Made by a program: the position numbers and the translations under genes
From: Dermatophagoides farinae
Lineage: Eukaryota > Arthropoda > Arachnida > Sarcoptiformes > Pyroglyphidae
Direction: 5' to 3'
Assembly (NCBI RefSeq): GCF_024713945.1
Contig: NC_134679.1
Coordinates: 3,601,001 to 3,665,000 of the forward strand
Length of the DNA: 64,000 nucleotides
The notes under the pieces: generated by a model
What the model was told of the DNA's origin: nothing
Seen by the model: only the letters and a program-made list of their open reading frames with translations
Databases searched by the model: none
Shown: positions 49,201 through 62,700 of the stretch, piece by piece
How positions within the stretch are numbered: position 1 is the stretch's first letter
Layout of the letters: each line of letters starts with the position of its first letter

Positions 49201-52200
49201 CCCCACTTGCAAATTTTTCCATCTTAGCATCTTATTTACTTATTTACTGTAACAGGATTTTTTTTTCTATCCCACAATTATTATTCGTTAAAGAACCAAC
49301 ACCAACACCACCACCACCCTCAAAAAAAGCATTAGTGGCTAGTTTATAAGATGGAAAAAAATTTCAATTTCTTTTCATCTTTTTTTTACTCGTTAAATTG
49401 TATTACCGATTACTATTATTATTATTTTTCACTCGAACGATTCAAACATTGAAATGAACAGAAAAAAAAATTTCTTCATGTGCTCATTCGATGACAATTT
49501 TGATTGCCTTTGTCCATTAATAGTATTTGAAGTTTTTTCCTTTTTTTTTGACCAACCAAAATCAATTGGAATTGCCCATAGCCATATATACACAGTAGCA
49601 TAACCTTATAACAATCATCATGTATATATATATGACCACTTGAAGAATTTATTTATTTATTATTTTTTGCTTCAATTCATTCATCGCCAAAAAGATTTTG
49701 GCGTTTAGATTTTATTTCTTTTCATTCTTGTCATGTTGAAAAGAATCAAATTTAAATTTGAGACAGATAGAGAGAGGGAAAATTATTATTATTATTATTC
49801 TGGATTAGATTAGAGAAGAAATAAAAAAAAATAGTCGATCGGTCGGTATGCCGCGAGTCATCTTTTTTTTATGTGGAACCCAGTAAATATAATTTATAAA
49901 ATATTCATTGATTTGTAAAATTTGTGAAAAAAAAACAAATTCGGTTCCACTATATATCCAAATAAGAGGATAGATATTTGTTTTTTTTTTCATTTTACAT
50001 TCACCAACAAGGTAATTTGGCTGCTTTTTTCTCAACAAAATTGAAAAACGAAACAACCGTGTGGTATTCAGCTTCTCTTCAATGATGATGATTGGCCATG
50101 TGAATGTGGTTGTTGAACTTGATCAATTTTTTTTTCTGTTGAAAAGTCAATTCATTCGAATCGATTTTATCAATGATGAATGTATGAAAATGAACATCTT
50201 TTGTTGTTGTTGTTAAATTGTAAAATTCAAAAGCCTACAGATTGAAATTTTCTTTTCTGATCATCTTGTGGAATAAATCCAAAAAACCACAACCCCTAAA
50301 TATAATTAATTTCGCATCAAATTAACGAATTGAATGTAAATGTAAATAATTTTTTTTCCAATTGAATGTGATTATGATGATGATGATGGCATATGTAATT
50401 CATCATCATAATGATAGGGCGAGGGTAATGATCATTATGATCATCATCATCATTATCTATTGGTGATGGTGTTGATGACGATGATGATGATTGGTGATGA
50501 TAATCATAATAATAAACATAATTAATAATCTAAATAGTGTTAACACAACAACAATTGACATTCAATCAAAAAAATTATCCTTTCTGATCAATTGACTATG
50601 GATTTTTTTTTCTTTTGATCTAAACTAATGTGTATAAGTGTGAATGTCATCTTTAATATCAACAACATCATCATAATCATCATTGTTCATTGTTGTCGTT
50701 ATTACAATTGTCGAATGATTTTTTTTCTTCGTCATTGTTTGCAAGATTAGTTGTTTGCATGTGTTCGTATATGATGAATAGAAAAGGATACTTTTTTTTT
50801 CTTCATTTCTGGCCTCAATTTCAGAGGAGAATTCATCAACATGATAATGATGATGACAATGAATGAATAAAGCTACTGTGGAATCATCTGCTTTTTTTAC
50901 GATTTATATACGTTGCAACTTAATTTGTAGTTGTTGGATAAATTTATGGAATGGTGGCAACCGGAATGATGATGATGATGATCATGATGATAGTGGTGGT
51001 GGTGGTGGTAGTAGGACATTCATTTAATAAATATATTGAGATAAATGTGATGTGTCAACGACACATTAGAAACTAATTGAAAGTTGCAAATTTGTTCCAA
51101 TCAATACCAGAAACGAACACACACACACACATACAAAGCAAAGCAAAGCAAAGCGATGAGATAAAATGAGCCAATGAAGAAATCAAAGGCAGTAAAAAAA
51201 AATAATAGTAATGACAACGAAAAAAAAATCTTACCATTGCTTTTCATTGTGTGTGTGTGTGTGTGTCAGGGTGTCTGGTAAATTGATTTTGCAGGATCCT
51301 TTTTTTTCTCTTGATCATTCACTTGACGCCTTAGCCATTGTCATCATCATTTGGATTTAAATTTAATGTTTGTTCCTATCCAATTGTTACCATTTTTTTT
51401 CTTTCTCTTTCTCATTTTCTTTCACTCAATCTTTGGTTTTTGCCAAGTTGAATCAGCTAAACAGAAAAAACGGCCCGCTTAGTCTTTGATTCCTTTTTTT
51501 TGTTGTTGTTGCTGTTTTGTCGATTCAATTCTGTAGTTGTATTCTTTAATTGTATGTAGTGTATCCAGGCAAACTGGGATTGATTGTTAGCTTTTTACCC
51601 ACAAACACCGACAACGACTACGACGACCGACTTATTTTCGTTTTCTATCGTTTTCAGTTTAGTTGGTTTTAATGAATTAGGCTTCAGAATGATTTTTTTT
51701 TGTTTCTTTGCTTTATTTCGATCCACGGCTTGATGGCTTTTCGTTCTATAACTTACTTTTTCTCATTGTGGTATGAGAAAAACTAAAGATTTTCTGGCTT
51801 TGAGAAGAAAAAGAATAAAAACAGAAAAATAATTCTCTCGATAGTTCCACTTCAATTCAATTCATTGTCCAAAGTGTGCTTGGCAGCGGTTTCATTGTGG
51901 CTGTGGTTGTGTGTAAGAATGAATAAAAAAAAGATGAGAACCGCATCTCTTTTTTTTCTCGGGCGTTTATTATTGTCTTGCCATTTAATTTGTTACGATT
52001 TTTTCTATTTTGACTCATTTTTTTTTTACTTTTTGTTTTTTCCTGTCTTTCATTTGGATAATTTTCACTTTCCATTTGTGTGTGTGTATAAGTGAATAAA
52101 AAACGTTTTTTTTTCACACCTTTCGTACAAAACATCCGGCGGAAGTGTTTACGTATGAAAATGATATGGATTGTCAACACAAGAGAGAGAGAGAGAGAGA

Positions 52201-55200
52201 GAGAAAAAAAAATCATGTAAACCACGAAAAAATGTTACAAGAATTTTTTCACAGAAATCCGATTCTTTTGTTTTCTGTCTGAACAAAGTTACCTTGCAAC
52301 AACATGATAGGATTTCATAGCTAAACTCTTTTGCTTATTTGTGAATGTGAAAATGATGACAATGATAATTCTAATGAAGTGTCATTAGGTTAATAACAAG
52401 GTTAGGTTTTTTGTTATTGTTGTTATTGTTGTTGTTGTTGTCATTGTCAACTTGGCCAGCCACTATTCTTTTGTAAGATTTGTTCAAGTTCCAAAATTTT
52501 TTCCCTATATTTTTTTTTTGCTGTGAATTCGTATTTTTTTCTTTTTTTGTTTCATTCATTCATTTTGATTCAGTTTGTTCGTTGATTGGAAGCTGCTACT
52601 TCAGCGAATATTTTATTTCATCGACATCATTATCATCATTTAAAAAAAATGAATGAGGTATAGTCACAATGTGTATCAGAAGGTTTTTATTTTACCATAG
52701 TCATCATCATCATCTCGTTGTATCCATCTTTCTGTTCTAGTGTGTTGATTGGTCTATCCCCTATGTGTGTTTGTCTTTGGATCTGGTTTTGTCAGATGAA
52801 ACTCTATGTCAGTTTTATAATGTGGAAGGGGGGAGTAAGAAACTAACTTACACATATAGTCGCATCATCATCATCATCATCATGGCATTGATAATAACAG
52901 CGACAATTATATTCTATCTTTGGTTCGAATTTTTTTTTTTGGCTGAGTGGATTCATCATCAAAATATGAAAACTTCAATAGTTTCAAGATTATCTGTGTG
53001 TGTGTGTATGTGCCACCACCAGTATTTAGTAGTATATCATTATTAAATGAGAGAAAGAAAGGGTCCTCGGCTGGTGGTGGTGGGTAGGTAGGGAATCCAT
53101 GTGATGAGCTAACCTGATATATAATAGTGTGTGTGTGTGTGTGTGTCTAGTATATTTCCACAAATGAACGCAATTGGTAAATTAATTAAATCACAAGTTA
53201 TACACAGTTTTTTTTGCATCAAACTATTCAAAATTTGTATGTTTGTGGATTCTTTTTTGTTTAGATGATGATGATGAGTTTTTCACGGCAATTTTATTTT
53301 CTTCTGATTCTGATTAAACATCCAATTCATTGGCTATATATAACGAATGTTAAAAGTCTTTTATATCCCCCATTTGCTTTTTGGTTTGGTTTGGTTTGAT
53401 TTTTTTGCTGATCCCGATTTTATTTTATTTTTTTTTCAAGTGACAAAATTGCATTTCTCGATTGGGCTATGGGACACACACATACACACACACACGAGAT
53501 GAACCTAAATAATAATAACAACAACAACAGTGATGACGACATTTAAGTTTAGAATTTTTTTTCCTGTTGTTCAACATAAATAATCTTATTTCACGCTATA
53601 AATTCAAAATCTTTCTATGCTTGATATATTTGTGTTTATGAGTGAGTTTAGTCTCTCTCTCTCTTTGATCTTCAATATCTGATCCAATATATATGCAGGG
53701 ACACTTGAAAATATTTTATTTTTCATTCTATTCTCTTTTATATTATACATTTGACGTCGTATTTGGCTTCGATTCGTGTCAGTTTTTATTTTGGATTATA
53801 TTTGCTTTGGATTTATTTTATTTTATATATAATACATTCTTCATTTCATCATTCTTTTTCTCTTATTTTAGTGTCACATGTGCGTGTGCTTGTAGATTGA
53901 AATTACTTCCGAACGTATAAAGATAGAGTGGGGGGCGGAAAAAAACGAATATCTCTGGTACATAGATTCATTCTTTCATTCATTCATTCATTCATTATTG
54001 TCTCTTTCTGTCATTGCTTCAACAACGAAAAAAAATCTCAGATCAGTTGGATATCAAAAGCTGGACTTTTGATTTGTTAGTGGAAACAAAACAAAACCAA
54101 AAGAAAAAAAAAATTTGTTTCAAAATGCAATGACACGCGCGTTATTATAAAATTCATCTATATTATTATTGTTCTTGTTGTTGTTGTTGTTGATGATGAT
54201 GATGATGATGATGATCACATTGTGACACATGCCAAACTATACTTGAATTATATGAAATGCCAATTTTCATTCCATTCTATAGTTGTATGTGGGTGTTGTG
54301 TGTAGTGTGTCTTTTTTCCCTATGTCATTGGAACAAATCATCTGAACATCTTGCCACAATCCTGTGTCCGGTTGGTCGATCGTTCGATTGGCTGGTTGAA
54401 TGATTTCAATGAATGAGCCAGCCAGCTCATTTAGATAAATCTAGTGATTGATTTGAGATTAGCTATAGCAGCTATCACCTTCTTCAAGGCCTTTTTCATC
54501 TATTAAATTAATGGTTGATAAAAAAAAACAACCATTGCTTTTTCAGCTTTCCGTAATGAATTTTCAATATAATATCGTATCATTTCATTTTTATTTTATA
54601 GATACTCATTTGCTCATCATTAATTGTGATTGCGTCAATGATGATGATAATGATAATGATTCTCAATGATCCGATTCTATGATATCCACGATGCATGTGC
54701 CAATATCCGAATGGATGGCTGCTCCTTGCTGTGTGTAATACAATTGAAAATGAATGAAAGAGGAGATTGAATATACTAATCTATATATATATGAGCTCAA
54801 GTTCCAAGTTGGTTGCATTTTAATTGTCAAAAAAATTTTATTGTCATCATTTTCATTATTATTTGGCCATTCTAGACTGGACTTGACCGCTACTTCAGCC
54901 ATACTATGGTGTGTGTGTGTGTGTGTGCGTTTGGTATTTATGTACGCGTACATTTTGTGTAAGAGTTTGTATAAATTTCAATTTTATTTTTATTCAGCAT
55001 TCTCCAATTGCTCAATGTTCTCCCTCTCCCCTCTCATCATCAAAAGAAAAAACTTCTTTCATTTAACCAGATTTTATATCATAGCACATTTTGAAAATCC
55101 GGCCGCTTTTTTTTCCTAACTATTCATGAGCTGCTTATTTATTAATGAATAATGATTCGGATTCTGGATCCATCCATTTTTGGTCATTGTTAGTAGCCCG

Positions 55201-55878
55201 TTATGATCCTGGTTGATTGCAAAAGAGAAAGAAAATTGATAGTGAAAGATTCTCATTCATTCATTGATTCTCATGCCAAAGAGTATTTTTTTTCATTATA
55301 TTATTTAGCATAAATGGATTTATGGATGGCAAAAAAAAAATAAAATTTGATGCCATCCAATCGAAAAAGAAAAGAAGAACATGAACATATTATCACGCAC
55401 AAGTGACAATAGATGTATATGTGTGTGTGCCCTAATATTAAGATGATCATTATTTTTTTTAGGTTCTGATTCCATTAAGAATAAGAATCGAATCTTTTTT
55501 CCATCCCCCCATCGAATAGATAGAATCCAATAAATCTGTGTATTACAATAGTGTCATATGGATGATATTGTTATTGAAAATGTATAAATACAAATACGAA
55601 AGATGTACCATCATCATCATCCTTTTATAGTCATATATGAAGATCACTATGATGAATATGACGACGACGACGACTCGAAAGGATTTGGATTCATTCAAGC
55701 TCATTTTCGCGATATTTGAACAAATTTTTTTTTTGCTTTTTTTTCTCATTTCATTTCTTTTGCTTATACTACTCTACTCATCTCATCATTCTCTCCCTAA
55801 TCTGATTTGCACTTTATTAATTTTGACGGCTTTCTCTCTCACTTGAATCCTCCCTCGTTTCCTTCTCACAATTTTTAG
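43291..55878. other. Gene-poor sequence with a few low-repeat islands
   Basis: About 12.6 kb carry no gene that I can support. The background is the usual poly-T, GAT/ATC and CA/TG repeats. The stretches around 44180-44830, 45440-45960 and 46060-46700 are richer in GC and less repetitive, and could be conserved non-coding elements or missed exons. The open frame at 44187-44576 is discussed under the findings. Confidence 0.45.
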
Positions 55879-55976
55879 CCAGAATTGTAAAAAAAACGGC
55901 AACTCATTCAGCTTTAGCAATGGCAAAAGGCATCAACGCCATGTGCCAAACGATCCAAAATAGCATCGAAAATAGT
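55879..55976 (+). CDS. Candidate third exon of the unidentified gene
   Basis: A pyrimidine-rich stretch ends in the acceptor ACAATTTTTAG at 55878. The two leading bases CC fit the phase-1 donor at 39110 (making GCC, Ala), after which the frame reads ARIVKKTATHSALAMAKG and INAMCQTIQNSIENS with well-mixed codons. The donor is weak (AGT|GTTCTT at 55977 or ATA|GTGTTC at 55975). A second pyrimidine tract and CTAG acceptor at 56034 would define an intron of about 58-60 nt, the size seen in the Rag GTPase gene. The following exon would then read either IAKDGFSVTNS or CQRRFFGYQFG. No domain is recognised, and the phase match alone is weak evidence. Confidence 0.3.
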
Positions 55977-56108
55977 GTTCTTTTTTCATTATTCTTTTTT
56001 TGCTTACTTCCTATATTTGTCGTTTTTTTTCTAGATTGCCAAAGACGGTTTTTCGGTTACCAATTCGGTGTGTTTATGTCTGAGAGCTTGAAAGCTGCAA
56101 TGTATTAA

Positions 56109-59100
56109 ACGCTTCCACTTTCTAATATCATAAAGTATTAAGATCAAATATCACATATCACATCAATGTTTAGGAAAGAGAAATGTTTAGTGAGGTGTGA
56201 TGAGCTTAAATTCGAAACAACTACAATGATGGCGATTTTTTTTTGTTGAATCGAAGACGAATAGAAAAGTTTTCCATTTCGTTTTTTTTTTAAAATCCAT
56301 TGTGTATGTATAGCCTTAAGGGGTATGATTTGGTTAGCTCTTCGAAATGAGATAGAGAATAATAATAATAATAATAAAAAGAATAGAATACGAATCAGTC
56401 ATCAGATGAAGATCATATCTTTTAAACGGTAAATTCTTTATCCCCTTATACTAAATATACTACTACTACTATTACTAATATATGATTCTAACTGGAGGGC
56501 AGTTTATGTGTTTTAGATATATATCCATTGTAATAATAATAATATGTAGTGTCGATGAAAATGATGATGATGATGATGATGTCAGTCACCGATATGATAT
56601 GAGGTGATTATCATCATCATTATGATGATGATGCCAATCTGTATGGAACTTTTTTTATTTTGTTAACATTTTCTATATATAGATAGATAGATAGTAGATG
56701 GAAATGGTCTAAATCCTTAAGTAAGTGAAATTTTTTTTTTTTTTTGAGAATTCGTTAACACATACTGCAAACAATAATAATAATGATGTCGATGATGATG
56801 TTGATAAAAAAAATAGAATGAAATGAAAAAAAAGATAAAAAAAATCCGAATTTCTAAATTTTCAATTTTTTTTTCACCATCGAGAATCGTGAAAATTGCC
56901 TGTTTTTTACTGGTTGTGTAAAATGACAATGAAACGAATTTTTTTTTCTTTTGATTCACTCACTAAATGTTTGAAAGTGGTGGCTGTTCGACAAAACAAG
57001 AATCTGCTGTTAATGACAATCTGATTAGTTCAATCTCTATGGTCTTTCGTTTTTTTTTTTGCTTTGCTTTTAACTATGTTCTTTACTTGTGTTCCTGGAT
57101 CGTTTTCATTTTTTTTTTGTTGTTGTTGTTTTATTTGCTGCCCATGGCGTTTATAGAGATTTCATTTTTGATTTTTTTTTCACAAAAAAATTTTTCATTA
57201 TCACTGTTCTGGATTGTTGTTGTTGTTTGTGTTTCAAGAACGATTCAAATATCCATTTATAGCTGATAATTGTTCTCATTTATTCACTGAAAAAAATGAA
57301 ACGAAACGAAACAAAAAAAATTGTAACCACTATTGACTGTGTGTGTATGTGTGTGTTCAATCCAGATTTTTTCCATTTCAAGCATTTGAATTGAACTGAA
57401 ACTATCGGATTGACCAGCAAACAAAAAAAAATAGTATCAGTCAACAACATTATTATGGTATATATTACAACTACCAATTATTATTATTATATGATAAATT
57501 GATGTTTTCTACATATATCTTATACACACTAAATACATGCATCAAAAGATGCTACATTACACGATTACATAATTAGAATAGATTCATTGATCGATATAAG
57601 TTGATGATTATAATGAAATCAAAGATCATCATTATCTAGCTTTTTGTAGTTTGAACCATTCTTCGATGACCACCCCTCATCATCATCATCATCAGTATTA
57701 TTATTATTATTGTTCACTTGACTCATCTTTGCATGAATGTGAGAGTATTAAGATGGATGATGATCATTTTCGCTGTTATAAGTAGTAGGGAAAATCAAAT
57801 GTGTATCAACCATTTTCATATATGAATATGAATGGTACACACAATGATGATTATGATCATTGGTGAGAAGAAAAGGTGTATCTGTGTGTTTGTGATGTTA
57901 TCCACATTCAAAGCTATATCCTATTGGCTAATGCAATAAGATTTTTTTTTTTGCATTATGATAATCTCAATTTTATGATCGTTTTCACCACTGTTCCTGC
58001 CCCTTTTTCCTATTTTTTTAGAATATTAATATTCATCTCAATGTTGTCGTGGGGGGTTTATTTTAGTCTGTCATCGAAAATCTGTTTGTTTGACCAAAAC
58101 CGTTATATAAATAGTTTCCATAAGCAATCAAAACGAAGGTCTTTTATTCTTTTCTCTCTCTCTCTCTTTCTCGCGATTAGCATTATTCGATTTGACAGTT
58201 GATTATTCGATTATTTGTCCTCAATCTTCAAATCAATATTATCGTATTTTTCCTTCATCATTTTTGTCGTTTCTAGGAAAAGTAATATTCATTGTATGTT
58301 GTCGTTGTCGTCGTCGTCGTCTCTGGTTATTATTATTATTATTATTATGATTGCTATTGATATTCGAATTCGAGGAAAGACAGCTTTGATTTCTTTCTTT
58401 CTTTTTTTTTGTCGTCTGTCGTCGAATGGAATCGATAATAACGTATATCTGTGTCTCGTGTTTAATAATAGTAATAAATATACTTTCCTTGTGTGTGTGT
58501 GTGTGTATGTATTTCATTGACCATAGTGGATTTGTGGCCCGTTGTTGTTGTCACCGAAGAGGAGGAGAAGAAGAAGAAAAAGAAAATCTCAAGCCAATAA
58601 AGTCCAATCATGACGGCTATTAGTGGTATTTTTCATAGGTCTTGGTATTAGATGTTGAATCTAGCTCTAGTCTCTTTCTCTCTCTCTCTCAATTGCTTTG
58701 TCATTTCCTTTTTGTTTGCTGCAGAATGTAAATATTTTTATTTTATATCGTATTTAGCTTCAATGGAAATGTGTACGACATTAAAAAAATTGGCTATGAG
58801 AAAAAAAACCGAAACCTACATCTTTGGGTGCATGCACATAATATATATGAATAAGGGCTCCAAGTAGCTTATCGTCAGTCTATGAGCCATTGAAATAAGC
58901 AATTTCATCTTTGTATCGGCCTAAGCTAGTAAAAAAAAATAACGATTTAACACAATAAGAATGATTTTGTGGACAAATCAATATGCATAGATTTTAGCTT
59001 AGCCACCCCATTGAATTAATGATCACTGTTTCATATCGGATCATTCATGTTTGTTATGTTACCTGGCTTATTTTCTTGATTCACCTACCATCAAATTATT

Positions 59101-59684
59101 ATACTATACATTTGTTCGTATTTGATTTCCAAGACGAATTATCAATGAATGAATGAATGAATGCATGAATGTCTTTTTTTTCTTTTTGGCTTGTCATAAA
59201 AAAAACTATTGCAGTGACTTTCAATTTTGGATCTTTAGACCAGAGTTTTTTTTTTGTTGTTGTTCTGGTTTTTTTTCCTACTAAGTCGATGGTTAGGTGC
59301 TAATGAATAGATATATTTGCTTCATCGATGACGACGACAACAAAATCAAATCGGTCATCCAGGTATAAAAAAAAAGACGGAAAAAAGAAATCAATTCAAA
59401 AGACAAGTGTACATTGGAACAACTACGAGACTACCTTTCAAATTATAATGAGACAAATCAAACCGAAAGCCTAGAAAAATATTTTATTCTTCTCTCTCAT
59501 TTTTCATATGCTTGGATAATCATCTAAACGACCTCGGATAATGAAAAAAAAGGAGTACGTAAAGACGAAAAAAAAGCAAAGAAGAAAAAAAATTAAAAAA
59601 ATCATCATCATGGTTGATGGGTTAATTAATATCATCATTATGACCATGATGATTATGATGATTGTCGTTGTGATGTTGTCGCAG
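56109..59684. other. Non-coding, repeat-rich sequence
   Basis: AT-rich sequence with TAA/AAT runs (about 56359-56377), GAT runs and long poly-T. Nothing in it can be supported as a gene. Confidence 0.45.
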
Positions 59685-59777
59685 AATGTCATCGAGCATC
59701 TTTGTTGTGTTATGTTAGCCCGACAAGATTTATCACAACACATACTTAGAGACTTTTTAGAGGCCATTCAATCTTAA
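59685..59777 (+). CDS. Possible terminal exon (30 codons), unrecognised
   Basis: A likely acceptor, GTTGTCGCAG, precedes 30 codons that read NVIEHLCCVMLARQDLSQ and then HILRDFLEAIQS before a TAA stop. The codon mix and the amphipathic-helix pattern differ sharply from the repeat-derived frames around it, and two AATAAA hexamers follow near 60082-60096. The entry phase is 0, so it does not join directly to the donor at 39110 and would need an exon in between. It may be chance. Confidence 0.2.
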   Translation, partial: NVIEHLCCVMLARQDLSQHILRDFLEAIQS

Positions 59778-62700
59778 GCTTTGAAAAATATTTAAATATT
59801 GAAAAAAAAATTTCATTTTTAGTTGTTGATCATCCAGTTGAATATGGAAACTCGAATAATTTTTTTTTCACCAGGTGATCTCGGTATTTTTTTTTTTGTT
59901 GTTGTTGTTGTTTCGATGATGATGAAGAGATTATCGTTTATATGTATTACATCAATAGTACATTCGTCTAAATTCTTGATTTTTTTTCAAAACCTTAAAA
60001 AAAGTTCATCTAATCATTATCGTATGTTTTGCTTTATACAAACACTGAAGATTAGTCGTGATTAAAAATTGTTGGAAAAAAAATAAATGAAAAATAAAGC
60101 GCAAGCTTTTCCCCTGAAATCAACGATGATGATGATGATGATGATAATATCTTGTCTCTTGTGTGGTTCGATTGATCATCCTGATGTTTGTGTGTGTGTG
60201 TATGATAGTTATGAATATCATCATCATCATCATCATCATATTATCTAATCTGATTTGATCTTGGCCTTTATTATTATTATTATTATTATTTGATTTGAAA
60301 TATACACCGAACACACATTATTTACTTTAGTATTGAAAAATCACTTTACTAAACACTGTGCAAGATGAAAAGATGAAAAAATGTGAGAAAATTCTATTCA
60401 TATTCCAATGATAGGGGGGGAAAAGGAAACTTTTCATGCTCATCTCCATCACTTTGATGATGAATTTTTTTTTCAAAAATTTCTCTTATTGTTGATTTTA
60501 TGAATTTTTTTTTCCACCACGAGTACAATGGCCAATCAATCGCCGATTTACAGGGGATTTGGAGTAAACTTAATTTTTTTTCAATAAACATAAACAGCAC
60601 CGGCTAGAGTATATATATAATATATCAAAGTCATTTATGTGTTCAGGATTGATTGATGATTCATTAGAAAAAAAAAGATTTTTTTTTTTAAATAAAACTA
60701 CCGATTGTTTGATTTTTTTTTCACTGTGGCCATCATTTTCTAGTCGATCACATACACATACGCCTTGTAGGAAATCCATCAGAACTATTTGAAAACCATA
60801 TATAATCAATATTATTATTAATGAGTGGCTTATTTGATGTTCATGGTCGTCGGTCGTTTATTTTTTCGTTTACATCTATCTAGCGACGATGGTAGCGACG
60901 ATGACTAGTTTAGTTTTGGTTCTCATATTGATCAAATGATCATCATCATCATCATTATCATTTGATTTAATACCATCTTGCCATTTATCCATTATTCAAT
61001 TCAAACTTGTCATCTGATTCATTACCAGATTAGCTCATGATGATGATGATGATGATGAGGATGATCACACAAAAAGATAGAGCTAAAAATCCAGAAAAAA
61101 AGCTATTTGATCTTTTCCCTGTATATGGCTGAATTTTTTTCTATCTATCTCTTTTTCTGTGTGTGTGTGTGTGTGTGTGTTTGTGTGTTAAAAAGAGATT
61201 AATTTTATCTATCAAATATATATCTCATTTTCAATCGTCATTATCCACTTGATTATTCATCTTTCAAAAAAGTATCTTTAATGTTAGATAAATTGCTTTT
61301 TGGACGACTCCCTTTTCAATGTCTTTTTCTCCTGTGAGATGATCATCGTCAGCCATCATAAACGTAAATCAATCCTCTTGGCTTTAATGAAAACAATATT
61401 GTCAATATGACCATCATTTTTTCTTGTCTTGTCGTTTGGGTTTTTTCTACAATTTTTTTTTCGATTAATGATTATATTTGAGAATAAAAAGCTAAATAGT
61501 TACAGTGGCATCGATTCATTCATTCAGTAATACAGTTACTCAATTATCACTTTGATTCGATCGGCATATGAATAATCAAAAAAAAACACCCAAAATCGAT
61601 GGATATTATGATGTAAGATATATCGGATGAATTGATAGAGTTTTATCTTAAGCTTTACTCATCGAATGACTTTTTTAATTTTTTCAATCCTTCTAGATTA
61701 GAAATGAAATCGAAATTTCTTTGCTTCTTTCATTGAATTTTACCTAGTATGATAGAATGTTGTGGACAAAAAAAAATGTTTTTTCTTCAATTCTAAGGTC
61801 TTGGTCGTTGAGATTTATTGCCATAAAAATTGCCAAATGTCTGTATATTTTTTTTTAATCACAATCTCTTTCTCTCTCTCTCTCTCTCTTTCCCTAAATC
61901 GTCTCAATGGTTTTCCACTTCAGAATTAGCTTTTTCCTGTTGCTATATATTAAAGTTGTTGCAATGATGTTTGAATGTTGAAAAATTTTTATTATTTAGT
62001 TACAAGATTAAGGCCTGAGATACAAATACAGCGACACAAAATACAGACAGACATTCTGTTTATTTCGTTTTTTTTTTTGATTGCTTCAAATTTTCTGCCT
62101 TCGTCATCATCATTACCATTCGCGTTTTTTTTTGTATTTTTAAGAAAAAAAAATCTCTAGTAGATTCTTATGAACACACTATTAGATTTTGATAAACTTT
62201 AACTAAACGATTTATGGCCTTTTTGTTTTTGTTTTTTTCTCCATTCTCCATTCTCCATTTCATTTTCCATTCCATTTTCGTTACGTTTCGTTTTAGCTTT
62301 TTCAATTTAACTGACTAATCAATGAAAACGGCTAAGTTGAAAGCAGTTTTTTTTCCAACTTCAAATACAAATGTTTGATTGATTTTTTTTCGTTTTCTAC
62401 TTCTGCCTCTGCACTGTATTCTGATTTTTTTTAGATTGTAAAAAATATGATCCAAAAAAGATTCCTGAATTTTTCTAGGTGAATCAGATGGGCAGAACTA
62501 GAAATTTTTTTTTTAACGTACACAACAAGAGGCAATATTGTTAAAGTTTTACATTTGCCTAATTCAATATTTTTGTTGTTTTCAATTGAAAAAAATTTTT
62601 ACAGCCCTAATTTAACTTGTTGATGGTTGATTCATCATAAATAATTTCAATGATAATATAAATTTTCATTTGAAAATCCATTTCTGTTTGAATAATGTTT

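Noticed and set aside
51857-52225. 122-codon minus-strand frame
   Set aside because: It is built from TC/GA, poly-A and Lys-rich simple sequence and has no recognisable domain.
54754-55119. 121-codon plus-strand frame with hydrophobic segments
   Set aside because: It spans a TG microsatellite and poly-T, and the Phe/Leu/Ile/Ser bias is what AT-rich random sequence gives. No signal peptide or family motif is convincing.
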